The notes under the pieces are model-generated. The model did no database searches, had not been told where the DNA came from, and was given only the letters and a program-made list of their open reading frames with translations. DNA of 64,000 nucleotides from Arenicola marina (Eukaryota > Annelida > Polychaeta > Arenicolidae): positions 3,720,001-3,784,000 of the forward strand of contig OZ025255.1 of the NCBI GenBank assembly GCA_964019135.1. The letters run 5' to 3'. The translations under genes were made by a program, and so were the position numbers. Below, piece by piece: positions 39,101 through 51,370 of this stretch (position 1 is its first letter; each line of letters starts with the position of its first letter).

Positions 39101-42100
39101 TGGGACAAGACTAAAGGTGAGCTGGCAGTGGTCTACTAGGACAGGACTCGGTGACATGGTAGTGGTCTACTGGGACAGGACTCAGTGACATGGCAGTGGT
39201 CTACTGGGACAGGACTCACGTTGAGCTGGCAGTGGTCTACTAGGACAGGACTCGGTGACATGGCAGCGGTCTACTGGGACAGGACTCAGTGACATGGCAG
39301 TGGTCTACTGGGACAGGACTCAGGGTGAGCTGGCAGTGGTCTACTGGGACAGGACTCAGTGACATGGCAGCGGTCTACTGGGACAGGACTCAGTGGCATG
39401 GCAGCGGTCTACTGGGACAGGACTCAGTGACATGCCAGTGGTCTACTGGGACAGGACTCAGGGTGAGCTGGCAGTGGTCTACTGGGACAGGACTCAGTGA
39501 CATGGCAGCGGTCTACTGGGACAGGACTCAGGAACATGCCAGTGGTCTACTGGGACAGGACTCAGTGGCATGGCAGCGGTCTACTAGGACAGGACTCAGT
39601 GACATGGCAGTGGTCTACTGGGACAGGACTCAGTGACATGGCAGCGGTCTACTGGGACAGGACTCAGTGACATGGCAGCGGTCTACTGGGACAGGACTCA
39701 GGAACATGCCAGCGGTCTACTGGGACAGGACTCAGTGACATGGCAGCGGTCTACTGGGACAGGACTCAGTGACATGGCAGTGGTCTACTGGGACAGGACT
39801 CAGTGACATGGCAGTGGTCTACTGGGACAGGACTCAGTGACATGGCAGTGGTCTACTGGGACAGGACTCAGTGACATGGCAGCGGTCTACTGGGACAGGA
39901 CTCAGTGACATGGCAGCGGTCTACTGGGACAGGACTCAGGAACATGCCAGCGGTCTACTGGGACAGGACTCAAGGCGAGCTGGCAGTGGTCTACTGGGAC
40001 AGGACTCGGTGACATGGTAGTGGTCTACTGGGACAGGACTCAGTGACATGGCAGTGGTCTACTGGGACAGGACTCAAGGTGAGCTGGCAGTGGTCTACTG
40101 GGACAGGACTCAAGGTGAGCTGGCAGTGGTCTACTGGGATAGGACTCAGTGACATGGCAGCGGTCTACTGGGACAGGACTCACGTTGAGCTGGCAGTGGT
40201 CTACTAGGACAGGACTCGGTGACATGGTAGTGGTCTACTGGGACAAGACTAAAGGTGAGCTGGCAGTGGTCTACTAGGACAGGACTCGGTGACATGGTAG
40301 TGGTCTACTGGGACAGGACTCAGTGACATGGCAGTGGTCTACTGGGACAGGACTCACGTTGAGCTGGCAGTGGTCTACTAGGACAGGACTCGGTGACATG
40401 GCAGCGGTCTACTGGGACAGGACTCAGTGACATGGCAGTGGTCTACTGGGACAGGACTCAGGGTGAGCTGGCAGTGGTCTACTGGGACAGGACTCAGTGA
40501 CATGGCAGCGGTCTACTGGGACAGGACTCAGTGGCATGGCAGCGGTCTACTGGGACAGGACTCAGTGACATGCCAGTGGTCTACTGGGACAGGACTCAGG
40601 GTGAGCTGGCAGTGGTCTACTGGGACAGGACTCAGTGACATGGCAGCGGTCTACTGGGACAGGACTCAGGAACATGCCAGTGGTCTACTGGGACAGGACT
40701 CAGTGGCATGGCAGCGGTCTACTAGGACAGGACTCAGTGACATGGCAGTGGTCTACTGGGACAGGACTCAGTGACATGGCAGCGGTCTACTGGGACAGGA
40801 CTCAGTGACATGGCAGCGGTCTACTGGGACAGGACTCAGGAACATGCCAGCGGTCTACTGGGACAGGACTCAGTGACATGGCAGCGGTCTACTGGGACAG
40901 GACTCAGTGACATGGCAGTGGTCTACTGGGACAGGACTCAGTGACATGGCAGTGGTCTACTGGGACAGGACTCAGGGTAAGCTGGCAGTGGTCTACTGGG
41001 ACAGGACTCAGTGACATGGCAGCGGTCTACTGGGACAGGACTCAGTGACATGCCAGTGGTCTACTGGGACATGACTCAGTGACATGGCAGTGGTCTACTG
41101 GGACAGGACTCAGTGACATGCCAGCGGTCTACTGGGACAGGACTCAGTGACATGGCAGCGGTCTACTGGGACAGGACTCAGTGGCATGGCAGCGGTCTAC
41201 TGGGACAGGACTCAGTGACATGCCAGTGGTCTACTGGGACAGGACTCAGGGTGAGCTGGCAGTGGTCTACTGGGACAGGACTCAGTGACATGGCAGCGGT
41301 CTACTGGGACAGGACTCAAGGTGAGCTGGCAGCGGTCTACTGGGACAGGACTCAGTGACATGCCAGTGGTCTACTGGGACAGGACTCAGTGACATGGCAG
41401 TGGTCTACTGGGACAGGACTCAGTGACATGGCAGCGGTCTACTGGGACAGGACTCAGGAACATGCCAGCGGTCTACTGGGACAGGACTCAGTGACATGCC
41501 AGTGGTCTACTGGGACAGGACTCAGTGACATGGCAGTGGTCTACTGGGACAGGACTCAGTGACATGGCAGCGGTCTACTGGGACAGGACTCAGGAACATG
41601 CCAGTGGTCTACTGGGACAGGACTCAGTGGCATGGCAGCGGTCTACTGGGACAGGACTCAGTGACATGGCAGTGGTCTACTGGGACAGGACTCAGTGACA
41701 TGGCAGCGGTCTACTGGGACAGGACTCAGTGACATGGCAGCGGTCTACTGGGACAGGACTCAGGAACATGCCAGCGGTCTACTGGGACAGGACTCAGTGA
41801 CATGCCAGTGGTCTACTGGGACAGGACTCAGTGACATGGCAGTGGTCTACTGGGACAGGACTCAGTGACATGGCAGCGGTCTACTGGGAAAGGACTCAGG
41901 AACATGCCAGTGGTCTACTGGAACAGGACTCAGTGGCATGGCAGCGGTCTACTGGGACAGGACTCAGTGACATGGCAGTGGTCTACTGGGACAGGACTCA
42001 GTGACATGGCAGCGGTCTACTGGGACAGGACTCAGTGACATGGCAGCGGTCTACTGGGACAGGACTCAAGGCGAGCTGGCAGCGGTCTACTGGGACAGGA

Positions 42101-42138
42101 CTCAAGGCGAGCTGGCAGTGGTCTACTGGGACAGGACT
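32183..42138 (+). repeat. higher-order repeat 1, about 9.96 kb
   Basis: The start is set at a CGGTGACATGG unit that follows two CAAGGCGAGC units, the same phase as at 42139, 50812 and 58478. Its first 4.2 kb (32379-36553) match 42505-46676 at offsets 10,126 to 10,123. The small shifts come from a 2-bp loss at 43110/43111 and a 1-bp loss near 46070 in the second copy. Its later part instead matches 26.3-30.4 kb, so this repeat is a hybrid. Diagnostic variants are GGGATAAGACTC (about 34626), GGTACACTGGG (about 35542), GGGACATGACTC (about 35691) and CTAGGACCGGACTC (about 35892). Confidence 0.75.
36120..36895 (+). repeat. local 478-bp tandem duplication
   Basis: CTACTAGGACAGGACTCGG followed by CATGGTAGTGG, a CAGCGG unit, GGAACATGCC and GTGGCATGG repeats at 478 bp (C of CTAGG at 36196, then 36674). 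478 bp equals 13 units of 34 bp plus one of 36 bp. The second copy lacks the CAGGGTGAGC module and passes into CAAGGCGAGC units near 36920. Confidence 0.72.
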
Positions 42139-42413
42139 CGGTGACATGGTAGTGGTCTACTGGGACAGGACTCAGTGACATGGCAGCGGTCTACTGGGAT
42201 AGGACTCAAGGTGAGCTGGCAGTGGTCTACTGGGACAGGACTCAGTGACATGGCAGCGGTCTACTGGGACAGGACTCAAGGTGAGCTGGCAGCGGTCTAC
42301 TGGGACAGGACTCAGTGACATGCCAGTGGTCTACTGGGACAGGACTCAGTGACATGGCAGTGGTCTACTGGGACAGGACTCAGTGACATGGCAGCGGTCT
42401 ACTGGGACAGGAC
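38311..42413 (+). repeat. 4.1-kb segmental duplication, copy 2 (offset 12,038)
   Basis: This is the partner of 26273-30375. On the left it has three consecutive CAAGGCGAGC units (38275-38380), where the partner has two. On the right it departs at about 42413, where GGAACATGCC, CAGTGG and a GTGGCATGG unit with CTACAAGG follow instead of CAAGGCGAGC units. It includes the third occurrence of the 1,138-bp tandem pair (38813-39950 and 39951 to about 40968). Confidence 0.83.
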
Positions 42414-45400
42414 TCAGGAACATGCCAGTGGTCTACTGGGACAGGACTCAGTGACATGGCAGTGGTCTACTGGGACAGGACTCAGTGGCATGGCAGCGGT
42501 CTACAAGGACAGGACTCAGTGACATGGCAGTGGTCTACTGGGACAGGACTCAGTGACATGGCAGCGGTCTACTGGGACAGGACTCAGTGACATGGCAGCG
42601 GTCTACTGGGACAGGACTCAAGGCGAGCTGGCAGCGGTCTACTGGGACAGGACTCAAGGCGAGCTGGCAGTGGTCTACTGGGACAGGACTCGGTGACATG
42701 GTAGTGGTCTACTGGGACAGGACTCAGTGACATGGCAGTGGTCTACTGGGACAGGACTCAAGGTGAGCTGGCAGTGGTCTACTGGGACAGGACTCAAGGT
42801 GAGCTGGCAGTGGTCTACTGGGACAGGACTCAAGGTGAGCTGGCAGTGGTCTACTGGGATAGGACTCAGTGACATGGCAGCGGTCTACTGGGACAGGACT
42901 CACGTTGAGCTGGCAGTGGTCTACTAGGACAGGACTCGGTGACATGGTAGTGGTCTACTGGGACAAGACTAAAGGTGAGCTGGCAGTGGTCTACTAGGAC
43001 AGGACTCGGTGACATGGTAGTGGTCTACTGGGACAGGACTCAGTGACATGGCAGCGGTCTACTGGGATAGGACTCAAGGTGAGCTGGCAGTGGTCTACTG
43101 GGACAGGACTGTGACATGGCAGTGGTCTACTGGGACAGGACTCAGTGACATGGCAGTGGTCTACTGGGACAGGACTCAGGGTGAGCTGGCAGTGGTCTAC
43201 TGGGACAGGACTCAGTGACATGGCAGCGGTCTACTGGGACAGGACTCAGTGGCATGGCAGCGGTCTACTGGGACAGGACTCAGTGACATGCCAGTGGTCT
43301 ACTGGGACAGGACTCAGGGTGAGCTGGCAGTGGTCTACTGGGACAGGACTCAGTGACATGGCAGCGGTCTACTGGGACAGGACTCAAGGTGAGCTGGCAG
43401 CGGTCTACTGGGACAGGACTCAGTGACATGCCAGTGGTCTACTGGGACAGGACTCAGTGACATGGCAGTGGTCTACTGGGACAGGACTCAGTGACATGGC
43501 AGCGGTCTACTGGGACAGGACTCAGGAACATGCCAGCGGTCTACTGGGACAGGACTCAGTGACATGTCAGTGGTCTACTGGGACAGGACACAGTGACATG
43601 GCAGTGGTCTACTGGGACAGGACTCAGTGACATGGCAGCGGTCTACTGGGACAGGACTCAGGAACATGCCAGTGGTCTACTGGGACAGGACTCAGTGGCA
43701 TGGCAGCGGTCTACTGGGACAGGACTCGGTGACATGGCAGTGGTCTACTGGGACAGGACTCAGTGACATGGCAGCGGTCTACTGGGACAGGACTCAGTGA
43801 CATGGCAGCGGTCTACTGGGACAGGACTCAGGAACATGCCAGCGGTCTACTGGGACAGGACTCAGTGACATGGCAGCGGTCTACTGGGACAGGACTCAGT
43901 GACATGCCAGTGGTCTACTGGGACAGGACTCAGTGACATGGCAGTGGTCTACTGGGACAGGACTCAGTGACATGGCAGCGGTCTACTGGGACAGGACTCA
44001 GGAACATGCCAGTGGTCTACTGGGACAGGACTCAGTGGCATGGCAGCGGTCTACTGGGACAGGACTCAGTGACATGGCAGTGGTCTACTGGGACAGGACT
44101 CAGTGACATGGCAGCGGTCTACTGGGACAGGACTCAGTGACATGGCAGCGGTCTACTGGGACAGGACTCAGTGACATGGTAGTGGTCTACTGGGACAGGA
44201 CTCAGTGACATGGCAGCGGTCTACTGGGACAGGACTCAGTGGCATGGCAGCGGTCTACTGGGATAGGACTCAAGGTGAGCTGGCAGTGGTCTACTGGGAC
44301 AGGACTCAGTGACATGGTAGTGGTCTACTGGGACAGGACTCAGTGACATGGCAGCGGTCTACTGGGATAGGACTCAAGGTGAGCTGGCAGTGGTCTACTG
44401 GGACAGGACTCAGTGGCATGGCAGCGGTCTACTAGGACAGGACTCAGTGACATGGCAGTGGTCTACTGGGACAGGACTCAGTGACATGGCAGCGGTCTAC
44501 TGGGACAGGACTCAGTGACATGGCAGCGGTCTACTGGGACAGGACTCAAGGCGAGCTGGCAGCGGTCTACTGGGACAGGACTCAAGGCGAGCTGGCAGTG
44601 GTCTACTGGGACAGGACTCGGTGACATGGTAGTGGTCTACTGGGACAGGACTCAGTGACATGGCAGTGGTCTACTGGGACAGGACTCAAGGTGAGCTGGC
44701 AGTGGTCTACTGGGACAGGACTCAAGGTGAGCTGGCAGTGGTCTACTGGGATAAGACTCAGTGACATGGCAGCGGTCTACTGGGACAGGACTCACGTTGA
44801 GCTGGCAGTGGTCTACTAGGACAGGACTCGGTGACATGGTAGTGGTCTACTGGGACAAGACTAAAGGTGAGCTGGCAGTGGTCTACTAGGACAGGACTCG
44901 GTGACATGGTAGTGGTCTACTGGGACAGGACTCAGTGACATGGCAGCGGTCTACTGGGATAGGACTCAAGGTGAGCTGGCAGTGGTCTACTGGGACAGGA
45001 CTCAGTGACATGGCAGCGGTCTACTGGGACAGGACTCAAGGTGAGCTGGCAGCGGTCTACTGGGACAGGACTCAGTGACATGCCAGTGGTCTACTGGGAC
45101 AGGACTCAGTGACATGGCAGTGGTCTACTGGGACAGGACTCAGTGACATGGCAGCGGTCTACTGGGACAGGACTCAGTGACATGGCAGCGGTCTACTGGG
45201 ACAGGACTCAGTGGCATGGCAGCGGTCTACTAGGACAGGACTCAGTGACATGGCAGTGGTCTACTGGGACAGGACTCAGTGACATGGCAGCGGTCTACTG
45301 GGACAGGACTCTGTGACATGGCAGCGGTCTACTGGGACAGGACTCAGGAACATGCCAGCGGTCTACTGGGACAGGACTCAGTGACATGGCAGCGGTCTAC

Positions 45401-48400
45401 TGGGACAGGACTCAGTGACATGCCAGTGGTCTACTGGGACAGGACTCGGTGACATGGTAGTGGTCTACTGGGACAGGACTCAGTGACATGGCAGCGGTCT
45501 ACTGGGACAGGACTCAGTGACATGGCAGCGGTCTACTGGGACAGGACTCAGGAACATGCCAGCGGTCTACTGGGACAGGACTCAGTGACATGGCAGCGGT
45601 CTACTGGGACAGGACTCAGTGACATGCCAGTGGTCTACTGGGACAGGACTCGGTGACATGGTAGTGGTACACTGGGACAAGACTCAGTGACATGGCAGCG
45701 GTCTACTGGGATAGGACTCAAGGTGAGCTGGCAGTGGTCTACTGGGACAGGACTCAGTGACATGGCAGCGGTCTACTGGGACAGGACTCAGTGACATGCC
45801 AGTGGTCTACTGGGACATGACTCAGTGACATGGCAGTGGTCTACTGGGACAGGACTCAGTGACATGCCAGTGGTCTACTGGGACAGGACTCAGTGACATG
45901 GCAGTGGTCTACTGGGACAGGACTCAGTGACATGGCAGCGGTCTACTGGGACAGGACTCAGGAACATGCCAGTGGTCTACTGGGACAGGACTCAGTGGCA
46001 TGGCAGCGGTCTACTAGGACCGGACTCAGTGACATGACAGTGGTCTACTGGGACAGGACTCAGTGACATGCAGCGGTCTACTGGGACAGGACTCAGTGAC
46101 ATGGCAGCGGTCTACTGGGACAGGACTCAGGAACATGCCAGCGGTCTACTGGGACAGGACTCAGTGACATGCCAGTGGTCTACTGGGACAGGACTCAGTG
46201 ACATGGCAGTGGTCTACTGGGACAGGACTCAGTGACATGGCAGCGGTCTACTGGGACAGGACTCAGGAACATGCCAGTGGTCTACTGGGACAGGACTCAG
46301 TGACATGGCAGTGGTCTACTAGGACAGGACTCGGTGACATGGTAGTGGTCTACTGGGACAGGACTCAGTGACATGGCAGCGGTCTACTGGGACAGGACTC
46401 AGGAACATGCCAGTGGTCTACTGGGACAGGACTCAGTGGCATGGCAGCGGTCTACTGGGACAGGACTCAGTGACATGGCAGTGGTCTACTGGGACAGGAC
46501 TCAGTGACATGGCAGTGGTCTACTGGGACAGGACTCAGGGTGAGCTGGCAGTGGTCTACTGGGACAGGACTCAGTGACATGGCAGCGGTCTACTGGGACA
46601 GGACTCAGTGGCATGGCAGCGGTCTACTGGGACAGGACTCAGTGACATGCCAGTGGTCTACTGGGACAGGACTCAGGGTGAGCTGGCAGTGGTCTACTGG
46701 GACAGGACTCAGTGACATGGCAGCGGTCTACTGGGACAGGACTCAAGGTGAGCTGGCAGCGGTCTACTGGGACAGGACTCAGTGACATGCCAGTGGTCTA
46801 CTGGGACAGGACTCAGTGACATGGCAGTGGTCTACTGGGACAGGACTCAGTGACATGGCAGCGGTCTACTGGGACAGGACTCAGGAACATGCCAGCGGTC
46901 TACTGGGACAGGACTCAGTGACATGCCAGTGGTCTACTGGGACAGGACTCAGTGACATGGCAGTGGTCTACTGGGACAGGACTCAGTGACATGGCAGCGG
47001 TCTACTGGGACAGGACTCAGTGACATGGCAGCGGTCTACTGGGACAGGACTCAGGAACATGCCAGCGGTCTACTGGGACAGGACTCAGTGACATGGCAGC
47101 GGTCTACTGGGACAGGACTCAGTGACATGCCAGTGGTCTACTGGGACAGGACTCAGTGACATGGCAGTGGTCTACTGGGACAGGACTCAGTGACATGGCA
47201 GCGGTCTACTGGGACAGGACTCAGGAACATGCCAGTGGTCTACTGGGACAGGACTCAGTGGCATGGCAGCGGTCTACTGGGACAGGACTCAGTGACATGG
47301 CAGTGGTCTACTGGGACAGGACTCAGTGACATGGCAGCGGTCTACTGGGACAGGACTCAGTGACATGGCAGCGGTCTACTGGGACAGGACTCAAGGCGAG
47401 CTGGCAGCGGTCTACTGGGACAGGACTCAAGGCGAGCTGGCAGTGGTCTACTGGGACAGGACTCGGTGACATGGTAGTGGTCTACTGGGACAGGACTCAG
47501 TGACATGGCAGTGGTCTACTGGGACAGGACTCAAGGTGAGCTGGCAGTGGTCTACTGGGACAGGACTCAAGGTGAGCTGGCAGTGGTCTACTGGGATAGG
47601 ACTCAGTGACATGGCAGCGGTCTACTGGGACAGGACTCAGTGACATGCCAGTGGTCTACTGGGACAGGACTCGGTGACATGGTAGTGGTCTACTGGGACA
47701 AGACTCAGTGACATGGCAGCGGTCTACTGGGATAGGACTCAAGGTGAGCTGGCAGTGGTCTACTGGGACAGGACTCAGTGACATGGCAGCGGTCTACTGG
47801 GACAGGACTCAAGGTGAGCTGGCAGCGGTCTACTGGGACAGGACTCAGTGACATGCCAGTGGTCTACTGGGACAGGACTCAGTGACATGGCAGTGGTCTA
47901 CTGGGACAGGACTCAGGAACATGCCAGTGGTCTACTGGGACAGGACTCAGTGGCATGGCAGCGGTCTACTAGGACCGGACTCAGTGACATGGCAGTGGTC
48001 TACTGGGACAGGACTCAGTGACATGGCAGCGGTCTACTGGGACAGGACTCAGTGACATGGCAGCGGTCTACTGGGACAGGACTCAGGAACATGCCAGCGG
48101 TCTACTGGGACAGGACTCAGTGACATGGCAGCGGTCTACTGGGACAGGACTCAGTGACATGCCAGTGGTCTACTGGGACAGGACTCAGTGACATGGCAGT
48201 GGTCTACTGGGACAGGACTCAGTGACATGGCAGCGGTCTACTGGGACAGGACTCAGGAACATGCCAGTGGTCTACTGGGACAGGACTCAGTGACATGGCA
48301 GTGGTCTACTAGGACAGGACTCGGTGACATGGTAGTGGTCTACTGGGACAGGACTCAGTGACATGGCAGCGGTCTACTGGGACAGGACTCAGGAACATGC

Positions 48401-50811
48401 CAGTGGTCTACTGGGACAGGACTCAGTGGCATGGCAGCGGTCTACTGGGACAGGACTCAGTGACATGGCAGTGGTCTACTGGGACAGGACTCAGTGACAT
48501 GGCAGTGGTCTACTGGGACAGGACTCAGGGTGAGCTGGCAGTGGTCTACTGGGACAGGACTCAGTGACATGGCAGCGGTCTACTGGGACAGGACTCAGTG
48601 GCATGGCAGCGGTCTACTGGGACAGGACTCAGTGACATGCCAGTGGTCTACTGGGACAGGACTCAGGGTGAGCTGGCAGTGGTCTACTGGGACAGGACTC
48701 AGTGACATGGCAGCGGTCTACTGGGACAGGACTCAAGGTGAGCTGGCAGCGGTCTACTGGGACAGGACTCAGTGACATGCCAGTGGTCTACTGGGACAGG
48801 ACTCAGTGACATGGCAGTGGTCTACTGGGACAGGACTCAGTGACATGGCAGCGGTCTACTGGGACAGGACTCAGGAACATGCCAGCGGTCTACTGGGACA
48901 GGACTCAGTGACACGCCAGTGGTCTACTGGGACAGGACTCAGTGACATGGCAGTGGTCTACTGGGACAGGACTCAGTGACATGGCAGCGGTCTACTGGGA
49001 CAGGACTCAGGAACATGCCAGTGGTCTACTGGGACAGGACTCAGTGGCATGGCAGCGGTCTACTGGGACAGGACTCAGTGACATGGCAGTGGTCTACTGG
49101 GACAGGACTCAGTGACATGGCAGCGGTCTACTGGGACAGGACTCAGTGACATGGCAGCGGTCTACTGGGACAGGACTCAGGAACATGCCAGCGGTCTACT
49201 GGGACAGGACTCAGTGACATGGCAGCGGTCTACTGGGACAGGACTCAGTGACATGCCAGTGGTCTACTGGGACAGGACTCAGTGACATGGCAGTGGTCTA
49301 CTGGGACAGGACTCAGTGACATGGCAGCGGTCTACTGGGACAGGACTCAGGAACATGCCAGTGGTCTACTGGGACAGGACTCAGTGGCATGGCAGCGGTC
49401 TACTGGGACAGGACTCAGTGACATGGCAGTGGTCTACTGGGACAGGACTCAGTGACATGGCAGCGGTCTACTGGGACAGGACTCAGTGACATGGCAGCGG
49501 TCTACTGGGACAGGACTCAAGGCGAGCTGGCAGCGGTCTACTGGGACAGGACTCAAGGCGAGCTGGCAGTGGTCTACTGGGACAGGACTCGGTGACATGG
49601 TAGTGGTCTACTGGGACAGGACTCAGTGACATGGCAGTGGTCTACTGGGACAGGACTCAAGGCGAGCTGGCAGCGGTCTACTGGGACAGGACTCAAGGCG
49701 AGCTGGCAGTGGTCTACTGGGACAGGACTCGGTGACATGGTAGTGGTCTACTGGGACAGGACTCAGTGACATGGCAGCGGTCTACTGGGATAGGACTCAA
49801 GGTGAGCTGGCAGTGGTCTACTGGGACAGGACTCAGTGACATGGCAGCGGTCTACTGGGACAGGACTCAAGGTGAGCTGGCAGCGGTCTACTGGGACAGG
49901 ACTCAGTGACATGCCAGTGGTCTACTGGGACAGGACTCAGTGACATGGCAGTGGTCTACTGGGACAGGACTCAGTGACATGGCAGCGGTCTACTGGGACA
50001 GGACTCAGGAACATGCCAGTGGTCTACTGGGACAGGACTCAGTGACATGGCAGTGGTCTACTGGGACAGGACTCAGTGGCATGGCAGCGGTCTACAAGGA
50101 CAGGACTCAGTGACATGGCAGTGGTCTACTGGGACAGGACTCAGTGACATGGCAGCGGTCTACTGGGACAGGACTCAGTGACATGGCAGCGGTCTACTGG
50201 GACAGGACTCAAGGCGAGCTGGCAGCGGTCTACTGGGACAGGACTCAAGGCGAGCTGGCAGTGGTCTACTGGGACAGGACTCGGTGACATGGTAGTGGTC
50301 TACTGGGACAGGACTCAAGGCGAGCTGGCAGCGGTCTACTGGGACAGGACTCAAGGCGAGCTGGCAGTGGTCTACTGGGACAGGACTCAAGGCGAGCTGG
50401 CAGTGGTCTACTGGGACAGGACTCGGTGACATGGTAGTGGTCTACTGGGACAGGACTCAAGGCGAGCTGGCAGCGGTCTACTGGGACAGGACTCAAGGCG
50501 AGCTGGCAGCGGTCTACTGGGACAGGACTCAAGGCGAGCTGGCAGTGGTCTACTGGGACAGGACTCGGTGACATGGTAGTGGTCTACTGGGACAGGACTC
50601 AAGGCGAGCTGGCAGCGGTCTACTGGGACAGGACTCAAGGCGAGCTGGCAGTGGTCTACTGGGACAGGACTCGGTGACATGGTAGTGGTCTACTGGGACA
50701 GGACTCAGTGACATGGCAGTGGTCTACTGGGACAGGACTCAAGGCGAGCTGGCAGCGGTCTACTGGGACAGGACTCAAGGCGAGCTGGCAGTGGTCTACT
50801 GGGACAGGACT
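42139..50811 (+). repeat. higher-order repeat 2, about 8.67 kb
   Basis: It begins at the CGGTGACATGG unit at 42139. Compared with repeat 3 the offset rises from 8,673 through 8,675, 8,815 and 8,850 to 8,952, each step being whole units or the small indels named for repeat 1. The offset then falls to 8,748 at 49.6 kb. The double CAGGGTGAGC modules are at 43145, 46504 and 48494. The last two are 1,990 bp apart and belong to a local direct duplication. The diagnostic variants GGGATAAGACTC, GGTACACTGGG, GGGACATGACTC and CTAGGACCGGACTC are at about 44750, 45667, 45815 and 46015. Confidence 0.78.
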
Positions 50812-51370
50812 CGGTGACATGGTAGTGGTCTACTGGGACAGGACTCAGTGACATGGCAGCGGTCTACTGGGATAGGACTCAAGGTGAGCTGGCAGTGGTC
50901 TACTGGGACAGGACTCAGTGACATGGCAGCGGTCTACTGGGACAGGACTCAAGGTGAGCTGGCAGCGGTCTACTGGGACAGGACTCAGTGACATGCCAGT
51001 GGTCTACTGGGACAGGACTCAGTGACATGGCAGTGGTCTACTGGGACAGGACTCAGTGACATGGCAGCGGTCTACTGGGACAGGACTCAGGAACATGCCA
51101 GTGGTCTACTGGGACAGGACTCAGTGACATGGCAGTGGTCTACTGGGACAGGACTCAGTGGCATGGCAGCGGTCTACAAGGACAGGACTCAGTGACATGG
51201 CAGTGGTCTACTGGGACAGGACTCAGTGACATGGCAGCGGTCTACTGGGACAGGACTCAGTGACATGGCAGCGGTCTACTGGGACAGGACTCAAGGCGAG
51301 CTGGCAGCGGTCTACTGGGACAGGACTCAAGGCGAGCTGGCAGTGGTCTACTGGGACAGGACTCGGTGAC
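49590..51370 (+). repeat. 1,082-bp duplication inside the higher-order repeats
   Basis: About 49590-50290 matches about 50672-51372 at 1,082 bp. CGGTGACATGG pairs are 49590/50672, 49730/50812 and 50282/51364, and the rare CTACAAGGAC variant pairs 50093/51175. The duplication accounts for the change in higher-order period from 8,748 bp to 7,666 bp. Single copies are found near 42.5 kb (CTACAAGG) and 58.84 kb (CTAAAAGG). Confidence 0.82.
50200..50850 (+). repeat. local amplification of CAAGGCGAGC / CGGTGACATGG module
   Basis: CGGTGACATGG units fall at 50282, 50424, 50566, 50672 and 50812, separated by two or three CAAGGCGAGC-headed 36-bp units. The spacings 142, 142, 106 and 140 bp equal 34 + 3x36, 34 + 3x36, 34 + 2x36 and 2x34 + 2x36. 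No other place in the window has so many copies in a row. A two-copy version (140 bp) is at 58.27-58.49 kb. Confidence 0.85.
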
